Source: Mycobacterium sp. Z3061 (GTDB taxonomy: Bacteria; Actinomycetota; Actinomycetes; Mycobacteriales; Mycobacteriaceae). From it: 64,000 nucleotides of DNA. Under the pieces are notes generated by a model that had not been told where the DNA came from, did no database searches, and saw nothing but the letters and a program-made list of their open reading frames with translations. The position numbers and the translations under genes were made by a program. The number at the start of each line of letters is the position of its first letter. Position 1 is the stretch's first letter. The stretch spans positions 4,092,001 to 4,156,000 of the forward strand of contig NZ_CP134062.1 of NCBI RefSeq assembly GCF_031583025.1, in the 5' to 3' direction. Positions 56,225-64,000 of this stretch are shown piece by piece.

Positions 56225-56979
56225 CGGCCCGCTGGATGGGCGGCCTGGGCGCCCGATTCAGCACGAGTCACCCGCAGTTGTTCGGCCAGCTCCCGGATCT
56301 CACCGCGCAGTTCGTCGATCTGAGCCGCGGTCGCCACCTGATTGGCCGTGTCGGTTTCGGAAACCCGCTGCACGATCCAGGAGGCCAGCGATCCGGTAAC
56401 CACACCGATCAGGGTGATGCCGCCCATCATCAGCAGGACCGCTACCACGCGTCCCGTCACGGTGAGCGGATAGAGGTTGCCATAGCCCACTGTGGTGACC
56501 GTGGTGATGGCCCACCACACTGCCTTACCGAAGCTGTTGATGGTGGTGCCGACCTGTTGACGTTCGGCGTCCAACACCGCCAGCGCACCCGTATAGACCA
56601 GCAGCAGGACCCCGGACACCGTGTAGATCAGGATCTGCCCCCGCACAGCGTGACCGACGGCCTTCTGCAACACGCCCAGCAGCACAATCAGGCGCACCAT
56701 CCGCAACGGACGCAGGAACGGCAGCAAGACGATCAGCAGGTCGACGATGTGCAGCAGGAACCATTCGCGGCGGTTGTCCGCCAGCACCAGGCGCGCGAAG
56801 TAATCCCCGACGAACAAGGCCCAGGCAACCCAGCAGAGGAACCACAGGATGCGCGCCTCGGACCCGTGTGGCCTGGCCAGGATCTGCACCGAGTACATGA
56901 TCAGGAAGGCGACGGCGACCACGGCCAGCGGCCACTCGGTGCGCTGCCTCCACAGCTGTTCCTTGGAGAGAGAGTGCAT
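56221..56979 (-). CDS. Voltage-gated-type potassium channel
   Basis: A 252-residue six-helix channel from the ATG at 56979. The selectivity filter TTVGYGNLYP has GYG at 165-167, and the S4-like segment FLRPLRMVRLIVLL (88-101) carries regularly spaced Arg. A cytoplasmic coiled coil follows (about 205-240: IDELRGEIRELAEQLR) and could tetramerise. It resembles KvAP-type channels. A GTG at 56988 overlapping the upstream stop is an alternative start. Confidence 0.88.
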   Translation of the reverse strand: MHSLSKEQLWRQRTEWPLAVVAVAFLIMYSVQILARPHGSEARILWFLCWVAWALFVGDYFARLVLADNRREWFLLHIVDLLIVLLPFLRPLRMVRLIVLLGVLQKAVGHAVRGQILIYTVSGVLLLVYTGALAVLDAERQQVGTTINSFGKAVWWAITTVTTVGYGNLYPLTVTGRVVAVLLMMGGITLIGVVTGSLASWIVQRVSETDTANQVATAAQIDELRGEIRELAEQLRVTRAESGAQAAHPAGR

Positions 56980-56984
56980 GTGCC

Positions 56985-57683
56985 TCACCCTACGAGCTGG
57001 CCGGCGAGATCGACGAAATCACAAGCGTTGACGTCGAACTCGTCCGAATAAGCAACGTCGGCCACGCCGTCGGCGCCGAATTCGAGCGGTCGCGCGATGA
57101 AGGCGGTCCGGAATCCGAGTTGGGCGGCGGCGCGCAGGTCGTATTTGTGGCTGGCCACCATCATGATGTCGCCGGGCGGCAGGCCGAGATACGTGGCGGC
57201 CATCCGGTAGGCGCCGGGATCGGGTTTGAACACCCCGGCCATCTCCGCGGTGAAGATCGCGTCCCAGGGCAGGCCGGCCCGCTTGGACATGTTGATCACC
57301 GCGCTGACGTCGGCATTCGACAGCGTCGCCAGCACATAGATGCGGCGTAGCCGGGTCAGCCCCGCCACCGCGTCCGGCCACGGACGCAGCCGCTGCCAGG
57401 CCAGGGCGAGGTCGTCACGCTCGGCGGCCGTGAGGTCGGTGAAGCCGGCGTCGGCGAGCACGGTGTCGAGGACGTCCCGGTATATCGAGTGCACCGAAAC
57501 CCAGGTGTCCTGCTTGGGCCGGCGTTCCAAGGCCGCGAAGTAGCCGGCCCGCCAACTGCGGACGACCTCGGGCCAATCCACGCCGGAGTCGCGGCCGGCG
57601 CTGATGCGGCGCGCCTCGTCGCACACCGTCGAGTGAAAGTCGGTCGCGGTTCCCTGGACATCGAATAACAGCGCCTTGAGCAC
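56985..57683 (-). CDS. HAD-superfamily hydrolase, haloacid dehalogenase type II-like
   Basis: A 232-residue HAD protein from the GTG at 57683. Motif I is [10 protein letters not shown] with Asp8, motif II is TLSNAD, motif III is KPDPGAY, and [11 protein letters not shown] follows, as in L-2-haloacid dehalogenases. The usual FDVFGT Phe is replaced by Gln. The substrate is uncertain. It ends 5 bp before the channel gene's ATG, suggesting an operon. Confidence 0.82.
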   Translation of the reverse strand: MLKALLFDVQGTATDFHSTVCDEARRISAGRDSGVDWPEVVRSWRAGYFAALERRPKQDTWVSVHSIYRDVLDTVLADAGFTDLTAAERDDLALAWQRLRPWPDAVAGLTRLRRIYVLATLSNADVSAVINMSKRAGLPWDAIFTAEMAGVFKPDPGAYRMAATYLGLPPGDIMMVASHKYDLRAAAQLGFRTAFIARPLEFGADGVADVAYSDEFDVNACDFVDLAGQLVG

Positions 57684-57694
57684 CCGACCGAATC

Positions 57695-57710
57695 TACGAT
57701 GTGCACCGTG
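57695..57710 (+). promoter_or_regulatory. TANNNT -10 box for a leaderless DUF202 transcript
   Basis: TACGAT (57695-57700) is followed by seven bases and the GTG at 57708, the standard leaderless arrangement. This favours GTG 57708 over ATG 57699 as the start. Confidence 0.45.
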
Positions 57711-58082
57711 GCTAGCGACTGTCCCCCCGAAGACGTCATCGAAGAACAAGAGCCCGACTACCGTTTCACCCTCGCCAACGAGCGAACTTTTCTGGCCTGG
57801 CAGCGCACCGCGCTCGGCCTGCTCGCGGCCGCGGTCGCGCTGGTGAACTTCGTCCCGGAACTGGTGGTGGTCGGGGCGCGGCGAATCATGGGCATCGGAT
57901 TGGCAGCGCTCGCGATCTCGACCAGCTGGACCGGACTACAGCGTTGGCGCCAGGCCGACCGCGCCATGCGCCGCGGGGAGCCACTACCGCGGCACCCGTC
58001 CCCCGGCCTACTGGCGATCGGGCTCATCGTGCTCGGGGTGATCACACTGAGCATGGTGATCGCGAAAGTATTCCTGGGTTGA
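57708..58082 (+). CDS. DUF202/YidH family membrane protein (Rv2272-like)
   Basis: A 124-residue protein with the DUF202 signature [20 protein letters not shown] and three transmembrane helices. It matches Rv2272. Function unknown. The GTG start is supported by a leaderless -10 box; an in-frame ATG lies nine bases upstream. A second DUF202 gene overlaps its stop by 4 bp. Confidence 0.82.
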   Translation: MASDCPPEDVIEEQEPDYRFTLANERTFLAWQRTALGLLAAAVALVNFVPELVVVGARRIMGIGLAALAISTSWTGLQRWRQADRAMRRGEPLPRHPSPGLLAIGLIVLGVITLSMVIAKVFLG

Positions 58083-58399
58083 CCGGCCCCACCGGCCCAG
58101 GTGGGCCCGCCGAACGTACGACGCTGGCCTGGTCCCGGACATCGTTCGCGTTTCTGGTCAACGGAGTGCTGCTGGCGCTGAAGGACGTTCACGGCGCCGG
58201 GCACCGGCTGGGCGCGCTGCTGCCGGCCGGGGTGGCCTGCCTCGCCGCGTCGGTCACCTATGTGATTGCGCTGCGACGCCAGCACACGCTGACCCAACGC
58301 CCGTTGCCGACGCCGCTCACCGCGCGCCGGCAGGTGTACGTCATCGGGCTGGCAACCCTGGTGCTGACCGTCACCACCGCGATTGCCGAACTGCTGTAA
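58079..58399 (+). CDS. DUF202 family membrane protein, second copy (Rv2273-like)
   Basis: A 106-residue protein starting at TTG 58079, which overlaps the previous stop (TTGA). It keeps a shortened DUF202 motif [17 protein letters not shown] and three helices. The paired arrangement matches Rv2272-Rv2273, suggesting the two form one hetero-oligomeric membrane complex. Function unknown. A frame from 57944 would overlap the first gene and is rejected. Confidence 0.78.
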   Translation: MTGPTGPGGPAERTTLAWSRTSFAFLVNGVLLALKDVHGAGHRLGALLPAGVACLAASVTYVIALRRQHTLTQRPLPTPLTARRQVYVIGLATLVLTVTTAIAELL

Positions 58400-58409
58400 C
58401 GCTTTTCGG

Positions 58410-59963
58410 CTACCAGAGGTAGACGACGGCGTCCTTGCCGCCGGTGCACCTGATCCACGGATTGGTGCCGTCGCCGGCGCACTGCAGCAGGAAGTTCGCC
58501 GCGTTTTTCGGGTCGCAGTTCGCGCCGGGGACGGTGAAGCAGTCGACGGCTCCGGGCGACGAGACGGTGCGCGCGCCGTTGGTGGCGTTGTTGTAGGTGT
58601 TCCAGTACGCATGCAATACCGCGTTGGCGAAGTAGCACGACGTCTGCGGCGAACCGCGCCCGCCGTGTGAGCCGTACCCGGTGACGTTCATCTGGAAGCC
58701 CTGATCGCAACTCTGGTGGCTGGCGCTCTGGTCGGGCCCGGTCACCAGCGGCGGCGCCGCGTTGGTCGGCCGCGGAGGGATCGGCTCCGGCGTCACCGTG
58801 GACGTCTCACCCGAGTACGGCGGGATGGTCGGCGGCACGGTCGCTGTCGACGCCGCAGGCGTGTCTTCTTTCTTCGCCAGCAGTCCGACCGCTACGCCGA
58901 TGCCGCCGAGTATCAACACCGCGCCGAGGCCGATGGCGACGGGAGCCAACCAGCGACGCTGCGGTGCTGCCGGCGTCGGAGCTGTGCTGGGGACCACGGG
59001 CTGGGGTCCGGACGGGAAGGTCTGCGGGTACATCTGCTGGACTGTCGGCGGCTGCTGAGGCGGCTGCGGCGGGGGCGGTGGCGGCCAGGATGCCGGCCGG
59101 GTCGGCGACTCGTCCGTCGGGTCGACCGCGGTGCGCACCCCGCTGCGCAGCGCCCGCTCGGCCGCCCGCCCGAATGCGCCGGCGCTGCCATACCGATCGT
59201 CGGGTTCCTTCGCCATGCCGCGCGCGATGACCTCGTCCAGCGCCGCGGGAACCCGAGGGTTCGTCAGGCTGGGCCGCGGCGGTGGGGCCGACAGGTGCGC
59301 AGCCACGAAGCCGCCTTGCGACTCGGCGGGGAAGGGAAGCTGGCCGGTCAGCGCTTCGTACAGCACGCACGCCAGCGAGTAGATGTCGGCGGACGGCGTG
59401 ATGTCCCGGTCGGAAAACCGCTCCGGCGCCATGTAAGCCCAGGAGCCGACGCGCATGTTGGCCGCGGTCAGGCGGGTGTGCTCCCCCATGGTTTCGGCGA
59501 TGCCGAAGTCGACCAGGTAGGCGAAGTCCGCCGGGGTGACCAGGATGTTCTGTGGCTTGACGTCCCGGTGCACGAGCCCTTCGGCGTGGGCGGCATCGAG
59601 CGCCGCGGCGATCTGGGCGACGATCGCAACGGCCCGCGCGGGCTCCAGCGGACCGTTGGCGAGCAGGCCCTCCAGGTCTTTGCCGCGGACCAGGCGCATG
59701 TCGATGAACAGCGAGCCGTCGATCTCGCCGAAGCCGTGAATCGGGATGACGTGGGGTTCCTGAAGTGTTGCCGCGGCGTGCGATTCGCGCTCGAAGCGGG
59801 TGCGGTATTTGCGGTCGTTGGCGAACTGGGTGTTGATGATCTTGAGGGCGACGGTCCGGCCGATCTGGTTGTCGTAGGCCTCGTAGACCTCGCCCATGCC
59901 GCCCTTACCGACGACACCGGTGATCGTGTATTTGCCGAAAGTCGTGCCGACGCGCTGGTCCAC
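58410..59963 (-). CDS. Receptor-type Ser/Thr protein kinase
   Basis: A 517-residue PknB-type transmembrane kinase. It has the glycine loop GKGGMGEVYEA (19-29), Lys41, the catalytic loop HRDVKPQN with Asp134, DFG at 152-154 and APE at 179-181. A proline-rich juxtamembrane segment (about 295-335) leads to a helix at about 337-361. The external domain (about 390-517) has six cysteines and a GYGSHGGRG stretch but no PASTA or NHL repeats. It is closest in layout to PknE/PknF-like kinases; the ligand is unknown. Confidence 0.9.
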   Translation of the reverse strand: MDQRVGTTFGKYTITGVVGKGGMGEVYEAYDNQIGRTVALKIINTQFANDRKYRTRFERESHAAATLQEPHVIPIHGFGEIDGSLFIDMRLVRGKDLEGLLANGPLEPARAVAIVAQIAAALDAAHAEGLVHRDVKPQNILVTPADFAYLVDFGIAETMGEHTRLTAANMRVGSWAYMAPERFSDRDITPSADIYSLACVLYEALTGQLPFPAESQGGFVAAHLSAPPPRPSLTNPRVPAALDEVIARGMAKEPDDRYGSAGAFGRAAERALRSGVRTAVDPTDESPTRPASWPPPPPPQPPQQPPTVQQMYPQTFPSGPQPVVPSTAPTPAAPQRRWLAPVAIGLGAVLILGGIGVAVGLLAKKEDTPAASTATVPPTIPPYSGETSTVTPEPIPPRPTNAAPPLVTGPDQSASHQSCDQGFQMNVTGYGSHGGRGSPQTSCYFANAVLHAYWNTYNNATNGARTVSSPGAVDCFTVPGANCDPKNAANFLLQCAGDGTNPWIRCTGGKDAVVYLW

Positions 59964-60011
59964 CGCTTGAGCCCTCCTCCGTAGGGATTATGCGGCACCG
60001 TGGCGAGATGT

Positions 60012-60836
60012 CTAAGGGTTTCCCGGGCACTGGCCGGCGGGCAGCTGCGGGAGATGGGCGCTCAGCCAGACGGTGGCTTCGTCGAGGGCGCGGGTGCCGT
60101 CTTCGAAAGTTCCCGACGCCGGCTCCGCCGCGATGGCGACCGCCAGTCGTCCCGAGTTGACGACGCCGATCTGGCGCACCAGGTATCTGCCGGCCGGGGA
60201 CGGACCCCAGCCACCCTTGAACTGCGCGCCGGGCAGCGCGCCGAGGCCCCAACTTTGTTGTGGCGCAATCTGTCCCATCAACGCGAAGATCGGGTCGTTC
60301 TGCTTGTCGCAGAATGCCCGCGCGGTGAAGTGCGCCTGATTCGGCAGCGACCAGATGGTCTGGCCGAATGCGGTGAATTCCGGTCGCAGCTTTCGTGATT
60401 CGACCGTGGTCGGGTCACCGGTTTCCCGCAGCACCTCTTGCACTTTGCCTGCCGCGGTGACCGGATCGCCGAGTTGCTGCCAAAGCGCTTCGGCCGCTGC
60501 GTTATCCGATTCGGTGATGGCGGCCTTCATAGTGGCGGTGACCTGGTGTTGCTGACGGTAGGCGGCGATCGCGAGCGGCACCTTGATGGTCGACCAGGCC
60601 GGGCCCGGCGGCCAGTCGCCATAGATCGTGGGCGGTTCGTTGCTCCCGACGGCGGTGACGGCCAGTCCCATCGTGGCGTTGAGGCGGGCGGCCAGTTGCG
60701 CGAATTCCGCAGCGAGGTCGGCGTTCTGTGGCGGCGGTGCGCTTCGGGGGGACGTCATCGGTGGCCTTTGCGGAGCGGGGGCGTGCCGGTAGGTGTAGAC
60801 GGCGGTCAAGGTCACGATCGCGGCCGCCACAACCAA
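60012..60836 (-). CDS. Class A beta-lactamase-like exported protein
   Basis: A 274-residue protein with an N-terminal signal anchor. Motif 1 is STIK (82-85), motif 2 is SDN (110-112), and the KTG position reads KGG (207-209). The Glu of the omega loop is not obvious, so it may be a penicillin-binding or peptidase-like relative rather than an active beta-lactamase. The start is a TTG at 60836 or GTG at 60830, neither with a ribosome site; it lies 31 bp after the amidase stop. Confidence 0.75.
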   Translation of the reverse strand: MVVAAAIVTLTAVYTYRHAPAPQRPPMTSPRSAPPPQNADLAAEFAQLAARLNATMGLAVTAVGSNEPPTIYGDWPPGPAWSTIKVPLAIAAYRQQHQVTATMKAAITESDNAAAEALWQQLGDPVTAAGKVQEVLRETGDPTTVESRKLRPEFTAFGQTIWSLPNQAHFTARAFCDKQNDPIFALMGQIAPQQSWGLGALPGAQFKGGWGPSPAGRYLVRQIGVVNSGRLAVAIAAEPASGTFEDGTRALDEATVWLSAHLPQLPAGQCPGNP

Positions 60837-60867
60837 TGTTGCGAAGACCGCGATCGCGGTGCGGAGG

Positions 60868-61617
60868 CTAGCCCGCCTTGGCTTGTAGATAGGCGACGAT
60901 CCCTTGGGTCACGGCGGACGCGTATTTCGCTCGGCCGTCGGCACTTTCGATCTGGGCGGCGTCCTCGGCGTTCTTCATGTTGCCGAGTTCGACGAGGACG
61001 GCCGGGTATTGGGCCAGGTTGAGCCCGGCAAGGTCGGCGCGACCGTAGAGGCCGTCGGAGCCGATGTAGTTCGACGGCTGAAAGCCGGCGGAGATCAGGG
61101 CGGACCGCATCGCGTTGGCGAGTTGCATGGCACCGCCGGATTGGGCGTCGTTCAGTGGCGGGCTGGAGTAGTTGACGTGGAATCCGTGTCCGGAGGCGGG
61201 TCCGCCGTCGGCGTGGATGCTGACGATCGCATCCGGGTGCATCGCGTTGGCGCGGGCGGCGCGCTCGTCGATGCAGGGGCCGACGGAGCCGTCGTCGGGT
61301 CTGGACAGCGCGGTGGCGACGCCCAGGTTCTGCAGGTTGGCCGCGACCATGGTGGTGACGTCCCAGGTGAACGCGTGCTCGGGGTAGCCGTCGCCGGCCG
61401 CGGTGCCCGAGGTATTGCACGGCTTGGTACCGCCGCGGCCGTTGGGCACCTGTTGGTTGATCGACGCGTCGGCGACGGCGTTGTGGCCCGGGTCGAGAAA
61501 GACGCTCATCCCGGCGATGCCGGCAGCGGAGGCGGGCGGGACGGTGACCATCGCGGCGAGGAGAAGCGGTGCTGCGGCGGCGTATTTCAGCACGTCGCGC
61601 CTGGGATATCGTCTCAC
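60868..61617 (-). CDS. N-acetylmuramoyl-L-alanine amidase (Amidase_3, Rv3717/Ami1-like)
   Basis: A 249-residue exported zinc amidase. The N-terminus PRRDVLK plus hydrophobic stretch resembles a Tat signal. The zinc ligands are His45 (DPGHN), Glu80 (PEHAF) and His135 (SIHADGG), with catalytic Glu210 (VELGN). Cys67 and Cys115 probably form the disulfide seen in mycobacterial relatives. It cleaves the bond between MurNAc and the stem peptide. Co-directional with the beta-lactamase-like gene. Confidence 0.9.
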   Translation of the reverse strand: MRRYPRRDVLKYAAAAPLLLAAMVTVPPASAAGIAGMSVFLDPGHNAVADASINQQVPNGRGGTKPCNTSGTAAGDGYPEHAFTWDVTTMVAANLQNLGVATALSRPDDGSVGPCIDERAARANAMHPDAIVSIHADGGPASGHGFHVNYSSPPLNDAQSGGAMQLANAMRSALISAGFQPSNYIGSDGLYGRADLAGLNLAQYPAVLVELGNMKNAEDAAQIESADGRAKYASAVTQGIVAYLQAKAG

Positions 61618-61654
61618 CGCGCGATGGTAACAACCTTGGCGGGCTCGGCGCCCT

Positions 61655-61942
61655 TCACCTGTGGCGGCGCACCTGGCGCATCAGCTTGGCTCCTTCGACG
61701 CCGTAGACACCGCGGTCGTCGCCCTGCAGCACCCAGCGGTGCTGCTGGTCGGCGCGCGCGGTCAGAGCGGCACGGTTGCGGGCGTACTCGGCCTCGCGTT
61801 CGGTGTACCAACGGGCGATGGCCCGGGCCAGGAAGAAGAGGCCGACCAGGGCCGCTGCGCCCAGGATCCACCAGATGAATTTGATGATCAGGCCGATGAC
61901 CAGCACCACGCCGAACACCGCGCCGAAACCGCCGCGCTCCAT
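61655..61942 (-). CDS. Small membrane protein
   Basis: A 95-residue protein from the ATG at 61942. Two closely spaced hydrophobic segments (about 6-22 and 25-41) are followed by a charged amphipathic cytoplasmic tail ending in VYGVEGAKLMRQVRRHR. No family is recognised. A longer start at 61996 overlaps the upstream lipoprotein gene and is less likely. Confidence 0.65.
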   Translation of the reverse strand: MERGGFGAVFGVVLVIGLIIKFIWWILGAAALVGLFFLARAIARWYTEREAEYARNRAALTARADQQHRWVLQGDDRGVYGVEGAKLMRQVRRHR

Positions 61943-61973
61943 GGCACGCAAGCTACTGCGGGCCACCGACAAC

Positions 61974-62753
61974 TCAGTCGATCCGCCCGATCGCAACTTG
62001 GGCGAACCGTTTCAGATTTGCACACGATCCAAACCCCTGGGTGACCCGGAGTATCCGTTCGCCACTCAGCAAGACCACCAGCGTGGTGGACGGCGGTGTG
62101 GTGGTGAGTTCATTAACGCAGGCGGCCTTGAGGCCGATGCCACCGACCGCTTCGCCGGTGCTGGTGGCAAGCGCGAACTCGGACGGCGCATCGACGGCGA
62201 ACGCGCCCGAGGTCTGCAGGTCGACTTCCACACCATCCCCGACGTCTTGTGGCTTGTCGTAGATGCACGCGATGTCGACCGAACCGGGTTCAGCGCCCAG
62301 AGGTTCGGCGTTCACCGGGCCGCCCATGATGTCTGCGGCCTCGGTCGCGGTCACCCAGTCACACGGCCGGAATGCCGGCGGTTCCGTCGGGTCTACTTCG
62401 ACGAGTTCAACGGTGACCGCGTCACGGCGGCCGACCGGCGTTCCGGTCGCGGGCGATACCGCGACGATGCGGTACGTCTTTTCGGCGGGCCGGGCCGGAT
62501 GGTTGAGGGGGTCGTGACCATCCGGCGCCACCGACTTGAGCTGGTAGCACTCCAGGACCCCATCCTTGGCCTGATACAGAAGGCGCCCAACGACATTCGG
62601 CACCGGGAGGGGCCATGTCTGCGCATCGCAGAGCTGCTGCACGGTTTTCGGTCCCGCAGCCCCCGTCACGGTGGGTCGCGGCACCGGGTGGTGTGCCGAA
62701 CAGGCCGCACACACCAGCGCGGCGAGAAGGGCGATCAGTCGGCGCGACGTCAT
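61974..62753 (-). CDS. Probable lipoprotein, DUF3558-like
   Basis: A 259-residue exported protein with a signal peptide ending at VCAAC, making Cys18 the likely lipidated residue; the -3 Cys departs from the lipobox consensus. The C-terminal half contains CDWVTATEAADIMG and IACIY, a pattern seen in mycobacterial DUF3558-type lipoproteins. Six further cysteines suggest several disulfides. Function unknown. Confidence 0.7.
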   Translation of the reverse strand: MTSRRLIALLAALVCAACSAHHPVPRPTVTGAAGPKTVQQLCDAQTWPLPVPNVVGRLLYQAKDGVLECYQLKSVAPDGHDPLNHPARPAEKTYRIVAVSPATGTPVGRRDAVTVELVEVDPTEPPAFRPCDWVTATEAADIMGGPVNAEPLGAEPGSVDIACIYDKPQDVGDGVEVDLQTSGAFAVDAPSEFALATSTGEAVGGIGLKAACVNELTTTPPSTTLVVLLSGERILRVTQGFGSCANLKRFAQVAIGRID

Positions 62754-62759
62754 GGGGCC

Positions 62760-63200
62760 TCAGCCCAGCTCGTACGATTCCCGCGACACCTGGAAGAAGT
62801 GACCCGTGCCGGCGTCGCGGCAGGTGATCCCAGATGGCTCGCTCTCGCACGTGAGAGCACCGGTGGTACGGGATTGGCCGAAGTCGAGCACCGGCCGGTC
62901 GCTCGGAGGCATGTGCTGAGTCGCGCAGGCAAAGCCAGGTTGTTCGCCCTCGTTGAGCCTCAACTGATTTGCGGTCGGCGCCAGCGGGCAGCCCCAGATC
63001 GACTGGGTCGGTGCCACCCAGGTGTGATCGGCGATTTCGCATAACGCATGTGGCCTGTCGGCCCCGACCGAGGTGTACATCATGCAGCGGATGTTTCCCG
63101 ACGGTGACTGGAACTCATAGCTCGCGTCGGCATGCGCCGTGCCCGGCACGGCGATCGTCGTCGCGACAGCGGCAAGCGCCAGCGAGGTGAACCTCTTCAT
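62760..63200 (-). CDS. Small secreted cysteine-rich protein
   Basis: A 146-residue protein with a signal peptide ending at AHA-DA. The mature part begins YEFQSPSGNIRCMMY and has six cysteines. The SGNIxC start is shared by a family of exported actinobacterial proteins of unknown function. It lies 6 bp before the lipoprotein gene on the same strand, so the two are likely co-expressed. Confidence 0.75.
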   Translation of the reverse strand: MKRFTSLALAAVATTIAVPGTAHADASYEFQSPSGNIRCMMYTSVGADRPHALCEIADHTWVAPTQSIWGCPLAPTANQLRLNEGEQPGFACATQHMPPSDRPVLDFGQSRTTGALTCESEPSGITCRDAGTGHFFQVSRESYELG

Positions 63201-63338
63201 ACGGCCACTCCTGTCGTCGGGCTCGGCCAGTCAATGTGGTCCGGCTCGCTACCGATCCCAACATCTACGCGACGCGTGCGGCGTTTCTGCGCGATTGCGC
63301 CGATGTAGTGAGCGGCACGAGCGACGATCCTGGCTAAC

Positions 63339-64000
63339 ATGAGCCAAAACGTGGAGCTGACCTGGAACGATTTGGGCATGACCGAGTTGCTGCCGACCGG
63401 CACGGTGACGCTGCTGCTTGCCGACGTGGAAGGCTCCACCCGGTTGTGGGAAACCCAGCCCGAGCAGATGACCGCCGCGCTGGCACAGCTCAACCGCACC
63501 GTCAACCAGACCATCGCCGCCCACGACGGGGTGCGCCCGCTCGAACAGGGCGAAGGCGACAGCTTCGTGGCCGCGTTCTCCCGCGCCTCCGACGCGGTGG
63601 CCTGCGCGCTGGCGATACAGCTGGCTCCGCTCGCCCCGATCCGGGTACGCATCGGCATCCACACCGGCGAGATCCAGCTGCGCGACGACGCCAACTACGC
63701 CGGTCCCACCATCAACCGCACCGCCCGGCTACGCGACCTCGCCCACGGCGGCCAGACCGTGTTGTCGGGCGTGACCGAGTCGCTGGTGATGGACCGCCTG
63801 CCCGACGGCGTGTGGTTCACCGATCTGGGCAGTTACCCGTTGCGCGGCGTGCCGCGCCCCGAACGCGTGGTGCAGCTGTGCCACCCCGACTTGCGCAACG
63901 AGTTCCCGCCGCTGCGGGTCCGCACCGCCGTTGCCGCGCACAATCTTCCGGCTCAACTGACGAGTTTCGTCGGGCGCGCTAACGAGATGGCGGAGCTGCG
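63339..64000 (+). CDS. Class III cyclase/AAA-ATPase regulator, 3' end outside window
   Basis: The ATG at 63339 opens a frame that runs off the window after 220 residues. Residues about 20-185 are a class III nucleotidyl cyclase domain (LADVEGSTRLW, GDSFVAAF, IRVRIGIHTGE, NYAGPTINRTARLRD). HNLPAQLTSFVGR near 205-217 begins an NB-ARC/AAA ATPase module. In mycobacteria such proteins (for example Rv0386 and Rv2488c) continue to a LuxR-type DNA-binding domain. Several metal and base-recognition residues differ from active cyclases, so activity is uncertain. Confidence 0.88.
   Translation, partial: MSQNVELTWNDLGMTELLPTGTVTLLLADVEGSTRLWETQPEQMTAALAQLNRTVNQTIAAHDGVRPLEQGEGDSFVAAFSRASDAVACALAIQLAPLAPIRVRIGIHTGEIQLRDDANYAGPTINRTARLRDLAHGGQTVLSGVTESLVMDRLPDGVWFTDLGSYPLRGVPRPERVVQLCHPDLRNEFPPLRVRTAVAAHNLPAQLTSFVGRANEMAEL

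Overview
The window is GC-rich, gene-dense actinobacterial chromosome and almost certainly comes from a non-tuberculous Mycobacterium. The evidence is a PE/PE-PPE-domain protein, the complete fabD-acpM-kasA-kasB-accD6 mycolate operon behind a MabR-type regulator, AcpM with its long acidic tail, ptkA-ptpA, the mycothiol-linked reductase mscR and a CYP124-type P450. The backbone is collinear, from memory, with M. tuberculosis Rv2232-Rv2273. I cannot name the species.

Left part (1-5.6 kb): a truncated PE-PPE hydrolase, then the overlapping ptkA-ptpA-SURF1 operon, convergent cobD, a tiny membrane protein and an MpaB/DUF2236 protein. From 5.7 to 22.7 kb the M. tuberculosis order is broken by an accessory block. 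It holds an epoxide hydrolase, a flavin-binding PPOX protein, a feoA-feoB-NifU-like iron operon behind a putative IdeR box, a lipase lipoprotein, an acyl-CoA dehydrogenase/kinase pair resembling a split ACAD11, an AT-richer LURP-one gene, two beta-propeller membrane proteins facing tail to tail, small secreted proteins, and an 877-residue FAD oxidoreductase fused to a TTC38-like TPR domain. The block ends beside a tRNA-Val(UAC).

Centre (22.9-34.3 kb): ahpE, a DUF3052 protein, a lipoprotein, aceE (PDH E1), mabR, and the FAS-II operon that elongates meromycolate chains, with a clear palindromic operator in front of fabD. Next (34.4-45.6 kb): an inserted flavin monooxygenase, glpD1 with its TetR regulator, a divergent agpS-like flavoprotein with a diacylglycerol kinase, a secreted protein, a DUF3145 protein, a beta-lactamase-fold hydrolase overlapping a methyltransferase, and mscR coupled to a metallo-beta-lactamase protein.

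Right part (45.7-64 kb): a SHOCT membrane protein, an SDR overlapping a SABATH-like methyltransferase, an acidic disordered protein, a membrane-anchored Hsp70-like protein with a proline-rich tail, a DapB-like oxidoreductase, an orphan MmpS-like protein, cyp124, a methyltransferase, an MHS-type transporter, a potassium channel, a HAD enzyme, two DUF202 proteins, a receptor Ser/Thr kinase, envelope enzymes (beta-lactamase-like and amidase), lipo- and secreted proteins, and the start of a class III cyclase/ATPase regulator.

Non-coding structure worth noting: a family of long imperfect hairpins sharing the arm GAGCAGACGCAAA lies at convergent gene ends, and several start codons lie 5-7 nt downstream of TANNNT boxes, the pattern of leaderless mycobacterial transcripts. 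No rRNA, CRISPR array, transposase or integrase was found.
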